Source: Stichopus chloronotus
Lineage: Eukaryota > Echinodermata > Holothuroidea > Aspidochirotida > Stichopodidae
Direction: 5' to 3'
NCBI GenBank assembly: GCA_021234535.1
Contig: CM037830.1
Location: 8,931,252-8,995,251 of the forward strand
DNA length: 64,000 nt
Positions 51,340 through 62,850 of the stretch are shown here, one piece after another. The notes under the pieces are model-generated. The model was not told the origin of the DNA. It made no database searches and was given only the letters and a program-made list of their open reading frames with translations. The first letter of the stretch is position 1. Every line of letters starts with the position of its first letter. The position numbers and the translations under genes are program-made.

Positions 51340-54300
51340 CTAGGAAGGAATTTTTCTTAACAGCGAGAAATATCCGGGTACAAAGTAATCCGTGATTTCT
51401 CCGTCAATATATACTTCTGGTTTTGACCACCAACATTCACTGGTAGTAACCACCGTCTCCTTCATGTTGTAGACAAACTCATCTCTTCCCTGTATCTCCA
51501 TCACACCTTGAACGTGACCACTCGCAGTCATCCGCCTGTACGGATTTTTTAGGAACATCGGTTTGTACTGAAATTGACCTTTTTCGGAAAGAAAAAGAAA
51601 AGTAAGCGTAAGTGAACGATTGACTCCTTTTATCCTGAAGAAGTATTGTGCAAAGGATGGTGAAAAGAAGTCCTGGAAATATCGTCAGATTCCCCACCTG
51701 TTCGGTCCTACTTTTTGAAAATTGAATACACTGTGAATTAAAACGGCTATTTGTGTTGGAGACCTAGTTAACGTAATTTTCATAATGTCCATGTGGTTTG
51801 CAATAATGCTGTCAAGAACTTCGAAAACAGAGACATTTACTTTCTATTTTTTATTACTTTTATTACGGGGTAATCAAGTTATACATGTTTCGGTATTACA
51901 CACTTGTAAACGTTACACTAGTTTGTATATATGAGAAACATGGAAAACAACTGCTAGGTTGGAACTTCGAAACCTAAACGTATTTAAGATATTCACGCCA
52001 TGGGAGGAGTTTATCGCTACTTTGCAATTAAGCTTTTGAAGGTAAGAATGCATGAGGGAAAGTTTTAATATTTAGCACAGCACAGTCTTAAATAGGAATT
52101 GCCTAGTTTAATTCAACATATCTAGCCATGGTATTTTTCAGTCACTAGAGTTTATCAAATAGGAGCGACGTGCAATGTCACAACTTTAACATGACACTGA
52201 TTTACAAGTTAGAGGAAATGAAATTGCATGTTGCTAGAATACAGTGCAGATTTAGTTTATGTTACGGCAAGCTGAAAAAAAAAAAAGGATACGAAACAAA
52301 AAAGAATTACCGAGAATATTTAAGCTAGGGATTTTGAGATTTTGTTATGATATTAAGGGATATTGACATGATCATTTCCCTTTCCCAGTGGATAGGGCAT
52401 TATTTGCGTAACATCACTAACATGGGTTTTATTCTAAGACTTACAGTAGATACTTATGAATAACTAGAGAACCTTGGCATGTGTTGACGAAAAACGTCTG
52501 GGTTTAGAAGAGGCACCACTTTAAATATACCTTCTTCAAATATACCCTCTTCAAATATACCCTCTTTAAATATACCTTCTTTAAATATACCTTTAAATAT
52601 AACTTCTGCTTTCTTGTTAACCATGGAAGGGTTACTAGGGTTATCTCAGACGTCGTTAAAGCTGTCGTCCCACTAAGAAAGTGATTATACGTGCTTGGTA
52701 GCAACCTGTGAGCTGACCAGTCTATTCTGAGCTACCGTAATTAGGCACTCAATGCTTTCTAGTAGTATTACAATATATACTCAAAAATGGATGTTTGGTG
52801 ATGTAATTTATAACAACACCGTTGTTCATTCACAACCAACACGTAAAATTGCAAAAAGCAAAACTTAAAAAGTAAACTTACCTACTAAACCATGCACATT
52901 GTTTGATAATCCATCGGCAGTTATCAAAGTAAAATCAAAGAATGTGGGATGGTTCGTCCAATGGGTGTGCCTTAGAACAGACATGTAGATGCTACCACCC
53001 ACAGTAATGGTCATATTATGCTTATCATGGATAGTTAAGTTATACTCCCCAATGATGAGAGTCTTTGGGGTTTCCCAGGGCATCTTGATCTCGAAATCTA
53101 TAAGTGCATACTCAGGTGTAATGAGTACCCTGTGGTAACCAAGCAGGAAACCTATGCTCCCAAGTAAGCTAGGATTTGCACCATTAGACGCTAGAGGACT
53201 TTCTGTTGAGAGTGAGGTCTCCACTGGAATAATTTCCGCGTTTACATGAATATCTGTCATTGACAAACGAAATGTTAAACAGATGTATTCAAATAATATC
53301 TCTGGCATGTTTTCTTTAAAGCGATTTATTTTTCACAAAATGAAATCATTATTAAATTACGTATATTTAGGATTTTACCTAAGACCTGCAAGATTAACGG
53401 TGTCTCTCTCTCAGATGATGTTAATTACATCTGCTTTAGACTATTTTCGTCTTGTCTAATTGAGGACGAAATTTTGGCATCTCATTAGCTTGTAAACCAA
53501 TCTGGTGGTAGATTAAGTCTTTCATATCACATAACGTTATGAATAAGCTTCACAGAAAGTCCTATCATCTCAGCTGATGCAATGAAATATTGTACTTTAT
53601 CAATGTTTACAAAGTATAAACTATCATTTGTCTGGTGACAATATTATGCAAAAAGCAATAAGTCGGTAAGAATAACTAGCTACCTGTATGTAAAAGTTTT
53701 GAAACTTGTATAAAATTACTCAGCCTATTCATTTAAGAGGCATCGAGTGCAAGTGCACAAGTAAAATATACCCGAGAGCTATAATTCCAAAGTAGCCAAA
53801 AATAGATAAATAAATATAGAAACTGTGATAGTAATTGGTGTATTTCTCGTAGTCAATATGTAAGTGAATTACGTCTGAAGATACTGTGCAAATAGAACCT
53901 ACCCATGATTCTACGAACAAAATCAAAAATATACATAGATCAATAGCACTTATTATTTAGTTCCTACAGAGTGTTTAGAGGATTCTTTTTTTTACAAGGT
54001 CAGTATAGGTAGTGTTACCGATGTCTATACAACTTAAGGTTCATTTTACGTTTGCAGTGTTTAGTGGTAACATATTAAATTCTATGTAAAATATCCTACC
54101 AAGAACAGGATCACTGATTAGGTTGATGTAGGTTCCATTGTTGGCTTGCAAGTCGAAGCAAATTGTAATGTTCTCATGAGGTATATCGATGATGAAATGA
54201 GGGTCTGCTCCAACTGTTGATATAAAAGTTAGTCAAAAGATATCAAGTACAAAACTTGCATGAAATCAGATACCACAGATTACCGAAATCGAACATGACA

Positions 54301-55425
54301 ACAAAGAAGTAGGCCTATATACCACTCATGATAACAAAACAGGTTTATATTATTATTAAATGTATGTATCAGTGCCAACGATTAGTTTATGGAATTACAA
54401 TAGTACATGGCAATTACAGATAGTGACAGAAGGTTCGCCAAAGCCTGTCCCACGGTAGACTATAATGCACAAACACAATATAAACATTTGCGATTTGTAA
54501 AGATACTAAAAGTTCAAGGATACAACTTAACAGGTGTAAACTGAAAATAAAGAAAATTAAGTGGAACGAAGGTGTTTAAATGTGTTGTTTAAATGTGTTA
54601 ATTATGTGTCCTATTGCAATAGTCTACAATATAACAACCTCCATACCTCGTGAAGCCGACATTCGGAATGAACCTAAGTGGAAGAATGCAAAGAAAAGTT
54701 AGATCATTTAAGTAATGCAACTTTTTCAGGAAGTACGTTAATCATGTTCCTAACTGGTATGTGACAAAATGGTAAACTACACCAAATTGGAACACTCTGG
54801 CGATGCGTTTTTATCATCATCAAAATGTCTCCAACTGGTGCTACTTTCACCGTCAATCAATTACAGTCATTGCAAGAACACTACTACGTCTTTGTAAGGG
54901 AAGTTACTGTTAGAACTTTACACAGAGAATATGACGGATATTCTTACCAGATAAAGGTCGTCGACCAGTCAAACTACGAGGTGTTAGTTGTTGCGCTAGT
55001 AGATAAGGAACAACAGAGAGACAAATCAAGAAGCCATCCAACAACAGTGACTGCAATTAAACGAGTCAAATGAGTTCAAACTGTACTGTGTGTCTGTTTA
55101 AATGTCTTTTTAATGTTTTTATTAGTGATTAAAGTTATGGAATCAATTACATCTTTCCATTTCCGCATAAATACTTACGAATCGGGAGGACTGTCGTAGT
55201 TGGAGGAGCTTGTGTTGTAGGGACAATGTCCTCCGGCCTGATGATTAGCAGAGAAGTCAAAGGAGTGACAAACGAATACTTCAAAGAAAGTTCAAGCGCC
55301 TTTTGTTTCAGTTCAGTCTTTTCCTCTGGGCACGTGGAAAGCTTTTCCCTCGCTAGATAGTCTTTTATTGTTAGAAATGCCCACATCCTTTGACAAAAGT
55401 CATTTACCATATTGGGGTCAATTAC
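51340..55425 (-). CDS. Gene C exons for linker and heavy-chain C-terminal domain
   Basis: Exon 55179-55425 encodes RMWAFLTIKDYL and LSLKYSFVTPLTSLLIIRPE, then a Thr/Pro-rich hinge that could carry O-glycans. Exon 54100-54213 gives GADPHFIIDIP and CFDLQ. Exon 52882-53253 gives LLGSIGFLLGYHRVLITPE and a beta-rich body. Exon 51340-51578 begins GQFQYKPMFLKNPYRR and ends at TAG. The Asp-Pro-His-Phe-Ile-Ile is the conserved heavy-chain processing site. Confidence 0.8.
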
Positions 55426-58400
55426 CTGTGTAAAAAAAGTTTGAAAACTACATTTAAAACTACTAATGCCCTACAAAGCTCCTTCTAGAAGGATCTACCT
55501 CTAACTTTTAACTTTCATATAACTTGTTATCAAACGAACATTTCGAAAATTCACAATAAATTATTTAGTCAAAAATGCTTAATAGTAATTACAAAAAGCT
55601 CATAGAAACTTATCACGGTAGTCACCCCTAAAAAGAAAAGAAACGAACTAAGCCAAAATAAAAATACAAAACAGAAAGAAAAGAGAACAAAAGAAAAGAG
55701 AACAAAAGAAAAGAGAAAAGAAAACCAATAAGGAGAAATAGAAGAATAATAACAATTTCATATATTTACATTTAGGTATCTAATACTGTTTGCAGAGGAA
55801 AGATGATTGGTCGACTGTTTAATATTTGGTGTAACTCCAGTCACTGCTTGATAACTACCGGCAAATGTCACCAATTTATGCTTTCACCTTCGAATGAAAC
55901 AGCGGCAACGGGTGTGTGTAAATACCGCTTTGGCATCCCACTAACATTCTCGGTATACACGAGTATATGTAAAGAGTATATCGTACTCATCCTTTCAGAA
56001 AGTTATCAAGAAGATACTGACGTCACGCGAGATTTAATGAGATCACCAATCACACTTTTTCATTTTCGGAAACATGCTCCAAACATTTAACGAAACTTGC
56101 AAGAATATGTATTGTCGTATTTTTACAAAAGGTACGGTAACATGAACTGTACTGAGATTTATCATCTGATATTTCCAGTCAAAATTTCTAACAGAAATGA
56201 ATAGCTTCAAATCCACGATTCATTCACAGATACCAGATAAGTGGAAAAGTTTTCTCCACAGAATATGTTTGGTCTAGTTTCAGCAATTTTCGAACTTGCC
56301 TTCAGTGACAACCAGATTTCATGTAAAAAATTGTAAATAATGGTCCTAAAGTGTTCTTCGAATTTACTTGGAGGACAGTAGACTCCTGATTTTTGCAATG
56401 AATGGATTATGACTGATCATATGTAGTGAGCGTTAAAAATGCCATCACAAAGTCATGGATCATTGTAGTTATCATGACTACACCATTCCGTACTACAACA
56501 CCTTGATATCAATCTTATTCCTGTGTCTAACTGTTCACATAGCATTTTAGAATCGTAATTTCTTCACCGTGCGTTCGAAAAATTGTGAAGTATGACATAA
56601 CCTGTTCTAACTCTTTAGACACTCGTAGGCTGATGTCGTTTCTTCCCCTTCCTTCTACCACAGCAACGATGGAGTTCCCCTGGTAATCGTCTGCTACTTT
56701 TCCCGCCACAACTAATTCCTTTCCATCAAAGTAACTAATGAAGTTATTGCCGGTGAGTGTATCTGCCTCCACAGCGCCATCGAGATATCGAATAGCGATG
56801 TTAAACAGCAAAGGAGTGGCAACTTCATCAAAGAAATCCTGCATTTGCAAAGAGGCGCTCGAGTCTACGAATACTTTCCGGTACAGACCTTGATTTTCAG
56901 AAGCTAATTTAGAAAGCAGCAAGTCGTCAACGTCGTTTCCAAATCCAATACAGAAGAGAGCCACACTGTCATCTAGCTTCTCGTTGATCGAAGAGACAAT
57001 TTCGTCAGTTTCATAGGCACCTACGTTAGGTCTTCCGTCCGTTAGGAAAACGATTGCAGGAAAAGCGTCATCAGTGTTGTTAAATTGTGCAGCCGCCATC
57101 ACCAGAGCGGAATGTATATCAGTTACTGAGTAAGGGAAAGATTGGTTGAAAGTGAGAAAGAGTGACGACGATAAAAGTGCTTTTCGAGAGACATGATAAG
57201 TACTTGTACGACACATGAATTTCTTAATATATCAAACAATACTTCTGCAAAATTACAACTTTGATGCAGCAGTTATTCTTCAGCTTTCATGCGGCTTTGC
57301 TTTAATGAAGACACAATTGTTAAACAGAAATATATATTGAAGATAGTTCCTCTTAATGGTTGATTTAAATGCTGCTTTTCAGATAGTATTTTTGGCATTG
57401 TAGAAACTTTTCAGAATCACATATGATTTAACGTCAAATATATTATTGTTCTCTTACCAATTTCTAGCTTTGTGATTTTTGGTGGGAAAAATTTCACGTG
57501 CTATCTTCATATCTAAAGTACATTTATAGAGTATGCGGTTAGTATGGAAATGTTGCTCGTTGAAATATTCTTAAAATGCAAGGATTTACAGAAATATGTT
57601 ACAATACTTTAGCAATTTGCAAATCGATGAATTTCGTTTATTTACATCATACGTATTTATGAACTCGCAGGAAACTGAGAAAAGAAATCGGTTGATCTAG
57701 TCAGTCTCAGTATCAAACTGTTGTAAGTATTAAGTCTTACATCCATCCGGTTGTAGTGTTCGCACGAAATCTTGCGCGCTTATTCTGTTCGTCGTGGTTG
57801 CCTTTACGGTAGACTGTTTCCAGGGTCGCACAATGTGTGAAAAAGTCACTATGTTGAATGAATCTATCTCTCTAAGTTGGTCAACGATCTCAACCATAGC
57901 TTCTTTCGTCTGATCCATTTTGCTACCGATCATGGAACCACTGACATCAATTACAAAAATAACCTTTTTTGGAGCAGGGGGTAGTCCTTCTGGAGATATG
58001 TGATGTACAAAGTATCCATTGACAACCTTTGAACAAACGACAAACAGCAACAAAGCCATGTTGCTTCCAACTTACACTTGAAATATGTAAATTGAATTGT
58101 TAAAGGGCAATTCTGGACAAGGAACATTTCTTTCACCGTTGTTTCACTTGACTATTGTTGTGAAATGAAAGTCTCATGGACAGTACGATATATTGCCCGG
58201 AATTTCCCTTTAAAAAGTGCTCTATTGTTTCAATAATAATATTTCATTAATTATTCTTTGTTAATAAAGTGTAGAGCGTGCTGTATGACTTACGTAAAAA
58301 TTAACAACACTTAGCTGCACCTCATTTTTTGGCAATTCCACAAAAATCAATGCGGTAAAATTATAATAAGCAAGAATGAGGGAAAATTGCTCATTATGTG

Positions 58401-60361
58401 ACTATAACGAGTAGGTGTTTCATATCTCTGGCGTGGTTACATTTAACGTAGAATGCATATTTTGTCTTACCTGCAAATCTCCTCCATCAAGTGCGTGATG
58501 TACATCGTACCTGACTTCCAATATCCCATTAAGACCTCTTACACGGGATGCCCGCGATTGTTCGGCTCTTGAATGGAGTGAGCAAGACACTGGCAGACAC
58601 AGCGGGAGGAAGGTATGACACGAAAGGCGTCAGCCTGTTATCAGTAGGTTCCCAAGAAGATTCTACCAACTCGAGACCTTGTGGTTCAATGATGAGGACC
58701 ACGATTCGAAAATCATCGACAACCTAGTGAGAAGATTAATATATTATTCAGTTGATGAACAGGCTTTCCAATATTCATGATCATCCATTCGTTTACCCTG
58801 TCTATGGTATAATTAAAAAAAAAATACTTTTGGTTAGAATACACACGGCAATAATGACTATGTGTTTATTGTTATACATGTGTTGATAACAGCATTGAGG
58901 ACAATCTTACCTGCCCTGGAAATGCATTGATACGATGTGTGAATAGACCTTTCTCTCTTCTAAGAAGTTCCTGGTATGTCAAGTTGAAGACAACGGATGT
59001 TTGAGCAGCCAAGTTGAGATCCACAAAAAATCTCGCACTAGTTTCCTCTCTGCATTGCATTAAGGGGGGAAACGATGATTTTACACACTAGTGGTGTATG
59101 CATTTTGGTAAGTTTGAAATATTATGTCAGTTGTTTTACTGTTCATTATTTTCTATTAATCTGCTCATGTCATCTGCCTAATTGCAACACAGATTTTGTT
59201 TTAACAAGCTGTAAGCAAGAGACATACCATGCCACGCAATGCATTCCGCAAGATGTGAGGCTGAGTGTCTTCGATAATGAAGAAAGAGGGCAACTTTAAA
59301 CTGTAATTGTAATTGTCGTTGTACAATCAGTGGCAGCTCCCTAGTAACATGGGTGAAGTCATTGTTACTGTTGAGTCAATCACCATGATCTCTTAATATT
59401 TCAGTGACAGTTACAGCATACAGTTAAATTATTTCACAAGCTCCACTTGACTTTCAATACTCTGTGGTCAACAACAATGTCAGAAGACTTACTTAAAGGT
59501 GATTGGTCGTCTGATCAATATATTTTGCGACGTCATTATCTTCTTGATAACTCCATGTGCACGTGACTGATTTCCGGTTTCTCTTTGATTGTACAGTGAA
59601 AAATAATGTACCAAAGCGGTATATACACACACAGTATACTAATGTTTCATTGCTACGTGCAAAGGGAAACCGAAAACTAGTGACGATTGAAGAGCGTTGC
59701 CAAGAAGAGATTGACGTCACTTAATAAGACGACCAATAAACTTTAAGCTTCATCTCCTGCTGCAATGTAATTCCTATTTATTGAAAATGAATGATTTTAA
59801 TATGACTGCGATAGTTCAGGACGATAAACATACATCTCTGACAATTCACCACCTACTACACATAATATAACAAAGAATGATATCCAAGGTCGAACGACCT
59901 TTTCACTGACATAACAGTTGACGTTGTGTGTGGATGAGCCAGCATGCCAACGACTGAGTGAAAATCGTGATTTCTTCCAAGAAACACTATTCATCTTAAA
60001 CAAAAAATGAAATAAAAACATTTTAATTTGAAAAAAAAAAACAACAACTGAAGAATAGTAACAAAATGATGCTTTGTAAATGACTTACTGGATGTAGTTT
60101 GTGTGAACCCAGAAAACACATTTAATATCCCCTACACAATTATACACACATGGAATACACTATGATCGAGAGACACGTTCGCAGTTTTCAGTATCATAAA
60201 TAAACAGTCAATAATATAATTTGAACTGTGTTTTTGTTTACGTTGCTCACTTTTGTCTGACTTGAGCAGCACTTTGTCCTCTTTGTCGTGCACGATTGTA
60301 TGCTCTCTGAGCAGCTTCTTTCTCCTGTACTTTCGCTTTGTACGAAACACCATCCACTGTC
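51340..60361 (-). CDS. Gene C: inter-alpha-trypsin-inhibitor heavy-chain-like protein, 5' end missing
   Basis: Ten exons are seen: 60251-60361, 58911-59049, 58471-58723, 57741-58026, 56602-57125, 55179-55425, 54647-54673, 54100-54213, 52882-53253 and 51340-51578, about 769 codons. The signal peptide and first VIT exon must lie above 60361 and were not found. Family features are well kept: the VIT core (KVQEKEAAQRAYNRA), YQELLRR, an intact VWA metal site (VIDVSGSM, FLTDGR), FVTPLTSLL, DPHFII and the C-terminal domain. In vertebrates such proteins are secreted and linked to chondroitin sulfate and hyaluronan; here a matrix role is inferred. Exon 58471-58723 is one base too long and carries an internal frameshift. 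Either the sequence has an error there or this copy is broken. Confidence 0.8.
52521..52606. repeat. 15-bp minisatellite, about five and a half copies
   Basis: Units of TTCAAATATACCCTC and close variants repeat in the intron between the last two exons of gene C. The minus strand reads as repeated Val-Tyr-Leu-Lys, but this is a by-product of the repeat and not a gene. Confidence 0.85.
54647..54673 (-). CDS. Candidate 27-base microexon of gene C
   Basis: Between the FVTPLTS exon and the DPHFII exon, CTTAG precedes 27 bases encoding SFRMSASR, then GTATGG. Length and phase (1 to 1) fit both neighbours exactly. Gene B has no equivalent. It could be alternatively spliced or spurious, because the flanking exons are also in phase without it. 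Confidence 0.4.
55666..55732. repeat. Purine-rich simple repeat
   Basis: Repeats of AAAAGAGAACAAAAG form a purine tract in an intron of gene C. Confidence 0.8.
55803..56055 (+). mobile_element. Inverted-repeat MITE-like element, copy 1
   Basis: The ends GATTGGTCGACTG and the complement of TTAATGAGATCACCAATC are inverted, with inner matches around GCTTGATAACT and TATCAAGAAGATACTGACGTCA. It shares its ends and parts of its interior with the copy at 59493-59746 in opposite orientation. It lies in an intron of gene C and encodes no protein, although one frame happens to stay open. Confidence 0.55.
56602..58026 (-). CDS. Gene C exons with intact VWA domain
   Basis: Exon 57741-58026 encodes VIFVIDVSGSMIGSKMDQTK and FNIVTFSH, with the Asp-x-Ser-x-Ser motif intact. 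Exon 56602-57125 encodes TDIHSALVMAA, AIVFLTDGRPNVG and FCIGFGNDVDD, then SYFDGKELVVAGKV. All metal-site motifs (DxSxS, Thr, Thr-Asp-Gly) are present, so divalent-cation-dependent ligand binding is expected. The last exon's donor is GTTATG, slightly unusual after GT. Confidence 0.85.
58471..59049 (-). CDS. Gene C exons after the VIT core, one frameshifted
   Basis: Exon 58911-59049 (139 bases, the same length as in gene B) encodes SVVFNLTYQELLRREKG. Exon 58471-58723 starts VVDDFRIVVLI in one frame and ends GLNGILEVRYDVHHALDGGD in another. The first frame reaches a stop inside the exon. Its 253 bases are one more than the 252 that would keep phase. The shift lies roughly between 58560 and 58590, just before the conserved Gly-Leu-Asn-Gly. 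Confidence 0.7.
59493..59746 (-). mobile_element. Inverted-repeat MITE-like element, copy 2
   Basis: The left end TTAAAGGTGATTGGTCGTCT and the complement of the right end TTAAAGTTTATTGGTCGTCT match at 17 of 20 positions. Similarity then continues inward through GACGTCA and TCTTCTTG for about 50 bases. TTAA at both borders suggests a TTAA target duplication. The element is 254 bp, has no transposase and lies in a gene C intron. Confidence 0.65.
60251..60361 (-). CDS. Gene C exon with VIT core
   Basis: The 111-base exon enters and leaves in phase 2 and encodes TVDGVSYKAKVQEKEAAQRA followed by YNRARQRGQSAAQVRQ. This is the most diagnostic segment of the VIT domain (Val-x-Glu-Lys-Glu-x-Ala-x-x-x-Tyr-x-x-Ala, then Gly-x-Ser-Ala). 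It follows TTTCTGCAG and ends at GTGAGC. The gene B exon in the same place is 36 bases shorter and unrelated in sequence. Confidence 0.8.
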
Positions 60362-60486
60362 CTGCAGAAACGATACAATATGTACTGTATACGTTAATTA
60401 CGTGATTTTGGAAACGTAATAGTTGGAAAACGTCCCTTCCTATATTGGCGGTTAGGCTTTTACTGTTAATATGACTGTAACCTGGG

Positions 60487-60868
60487 CAAACCTGGACGCA
60501 TGTACGGCTTACCTTCAATTCACAAACCTGGAGTACCATTGCGACCTAAAGTCAGGATCGGGACAGTTAACAAAAGACTGTCGAGATTTCTAGCCAAGTT
60601 TCTACATGGACTCACAATAAACGATTATACAGTTAAAGATTCCTTTAAATTTGAGTTCTGTGAGACTGTAAAGAACTCTACTGTAGATGATGAAATCATC
60701 ATGTCTAACTTTGATGTTGTATCCCTTTTTACTAATGTTCCTCTCAAATTCAATATTGATATCATTCTTGATCATATTTACATTCCTACCTATATTACAC
60801 GTGCTGATCTTAAGAAAATGTTGATCAAGAGGGTTTCTTCACACTTTTTTATTCAATGGCTCTATCTA
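60487..60868 (+). mobile_element. Penelope-like element fragment: reverse transcriptase
   Basis: The plus strand translates as GRMYGLPSIHKPGVPLRP, then SRFLAKFLHGL, then IIMSNFDVVSLFTNVPL. The tripartite pattern (YGLPxIHKPG, LSxFLA, FDVxSLFTNVP) is diagnostic of Penelope-like reverse transcriptases, and the last stretch holds the first catalytic aspartate. The frame stops before the second catalytic motif, so the copy is truncated. It lies just upstream of the first visible gene C exon, probably within an intron of that gene. Confidence 0.8.
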
Positions 60869-60869
60869 T

Positions 60870-62850
60870 GAGTAGATTGATGGTAGCGCCATGCATTCAT
60901 CCCTAGTGTTTGCTTTGCAGAGATATTCATGTGTCACCTCGAGGCCAAGTTAGTACATTAGTACCATTAGGCCTATCAATGAAAATATGTTGGTCAGAGT
61001 AGGGACAAGGGACAGGAGGTGGGGGGGGGGGGGACGATGAGACAGCTGCAAATTCAGGGGCAATACATACTGCAGTTACTTTTTAAATACAATTTAAAAG
61101 AATCCCTTGTCTTCCCCACTCCCCACCCTGTCTTAGCCTCACCCCAGCCAGTACTGGACTACATGTACAACTCTCCCACCAATAATCTGGACAAAATGCA
61201 TCAAAGGCTTCAATCTGAAGTATAGCTTTGACTTTTACTATGTCTCAATGGTATAAATATTAAAAAAAAACTTAAGTCTGTCTATATGTAGACACGAAGT
61301 TATCTAAAAGAGGGATCCGATATGTATCATACCCACAGAATGCTCTTAATCTGTTGCAAAGCAAAATAAAAGGAGACGATTTTTCTAAAGCATGAACTAG
61401 ACTGCACTGACTTCAGCTCAAGCAAAGGCACCATGGGTTAGCATATTTTGTGGATGGTGGATTTCACACCATTGAAATCATGTTCACTTAGTGTGGTGGT
61501 GAGTGGGTGTGTGTGTGGGGGGGGGGGGGGAAGTCCAACGACTGCCTTTGAATTAAGAAATCTAATATTACACAGATTCACTCTATTTCCTTGCTAATTT
61601 ATAGTATATTATTGTGAATTATAGATACACATACACCGAATGAGGGTCAATTAATAACTGGTTCGATATCCATTAATTCGACCTACAGTAAGCAGCCCAA
61701 TTCCATCCAGGAAACATGACTAAGGAATGACTGTTGAATGTTTTTCACATTCAGTACAGTTTATCCAACAGTTGTGTTGGTGTTCAAAAAGACTTAATTT
61801 GTGCTAGATTTGCTCTGATTTGGCATGTACTGCAAGGGTTACCAGCGGCATGCAAGGTCGATGCATCAACACAATTAATAAGCTCAGGAATATTTCCAAC
61901 AGATGTAGCGATAGAACCTTTTTTTCCTCACACATTATCTCGAACGTCACATGTTGTCCCATACGTAATACTTTTTAATATGATTGTAGAATTCACAGTG
62001 AATATAATGAGAACTTTTTCTTTGTATCTTGTCGAACAATATCCTACATTATGGTATATACTGCACGTAACTTCCTGAAGATACACCAGAAGGGAAATGA
62101 ATATCCTGAATCGCTTCTAATGAATAGGAGCAGCAGGTGTCTATTCAAGTCAGTTTCAGGTTGGGTTACATGAAGTATATACCTAAATTACAACTTCACT
62201 GAAGTCACGACAAATGTTTGTATTTCTATATATCAAAAGTTAAAAAATGCTAGGAAAATTTTGACGTACGGGACATAGCAATTTTGGACACTACCTAATT
62301 AGCATAATTAATAAGTAAACAAAATAGCATAGTATTTCAAATTCATTGGAAGGAAGAATGCTTAATGTTCACACACAATACACATTCAATTGGTTCATGG
62401 TGATTCCATGGAGATATAATGTTAAATGTGTTTCTCAAATGTCACTAACATCACGCTGATATTGACATTATATGCAAATAAGCTTTCTGTAATTACCAAA
62501 ATGTAGAAAATGAATTGAAAATAAGAAAGTGTAACTACTCAGCGTTAAAATGATACCAGATGCAAAGTGTTCCAATAAAGTTATGTTTGAAAACTGCCTT
62601 GGAACAGAACAGTTTGGACCCGCTCATAAGTGAATTTTGGTTACATCAAAATCACAAAGTAATGTTAATGGTTTTCTGTTAGGAATGATGGTTCACTCTT
62701 TCCAATTGTGTAAGACAATGGAAAGAATGTTGACATTCTTCATAACACAATGACGTATAATGACGTATAATGACGTACCAAATAAATTGTACATGGTGAT
62801 TCTAAGCAATTACCCAACACTTTTTTAGTGTGTTGGTCAACTAACTTTAA
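60870..62850. other. Upstream of the visible part of gene C, no gene seen
   Basis: I looked here for the missing first VIT exon and signal peptide of gene C and found neither. The stretch holds G runs at 61021-61033 and 61517-61530 and a three-copy TGACGTAtAA repeat at 62751-62777. Confidence 0.45.

Noticed and set aside
52504..52704. Frame with repeated Val-Tyr-Leu-Lys
   Set aside because: It is the translation of a 15-bp minisatellite.
54825..55073. 82-codon plus-strand frame in a gene C intron
   Set aside because: No recognisable domain and no splice context; likely chance.
55803..56090. 95-codon plus-strand frame whose translation resembles a minus-strand frame at 59493-59720
   Set aside because: The likeness comes from two copies of a non-coding inverted-repeat element, not from a protein gene.
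59797..60021. Minus-strand frame with hydrophobic ISFFVILCVVGG, considered as a first exon of gene C
   Set aside because: It lies downstream of the VIT core exon in transcription order, so it cannot be the start, and it has no donor in the right phase.
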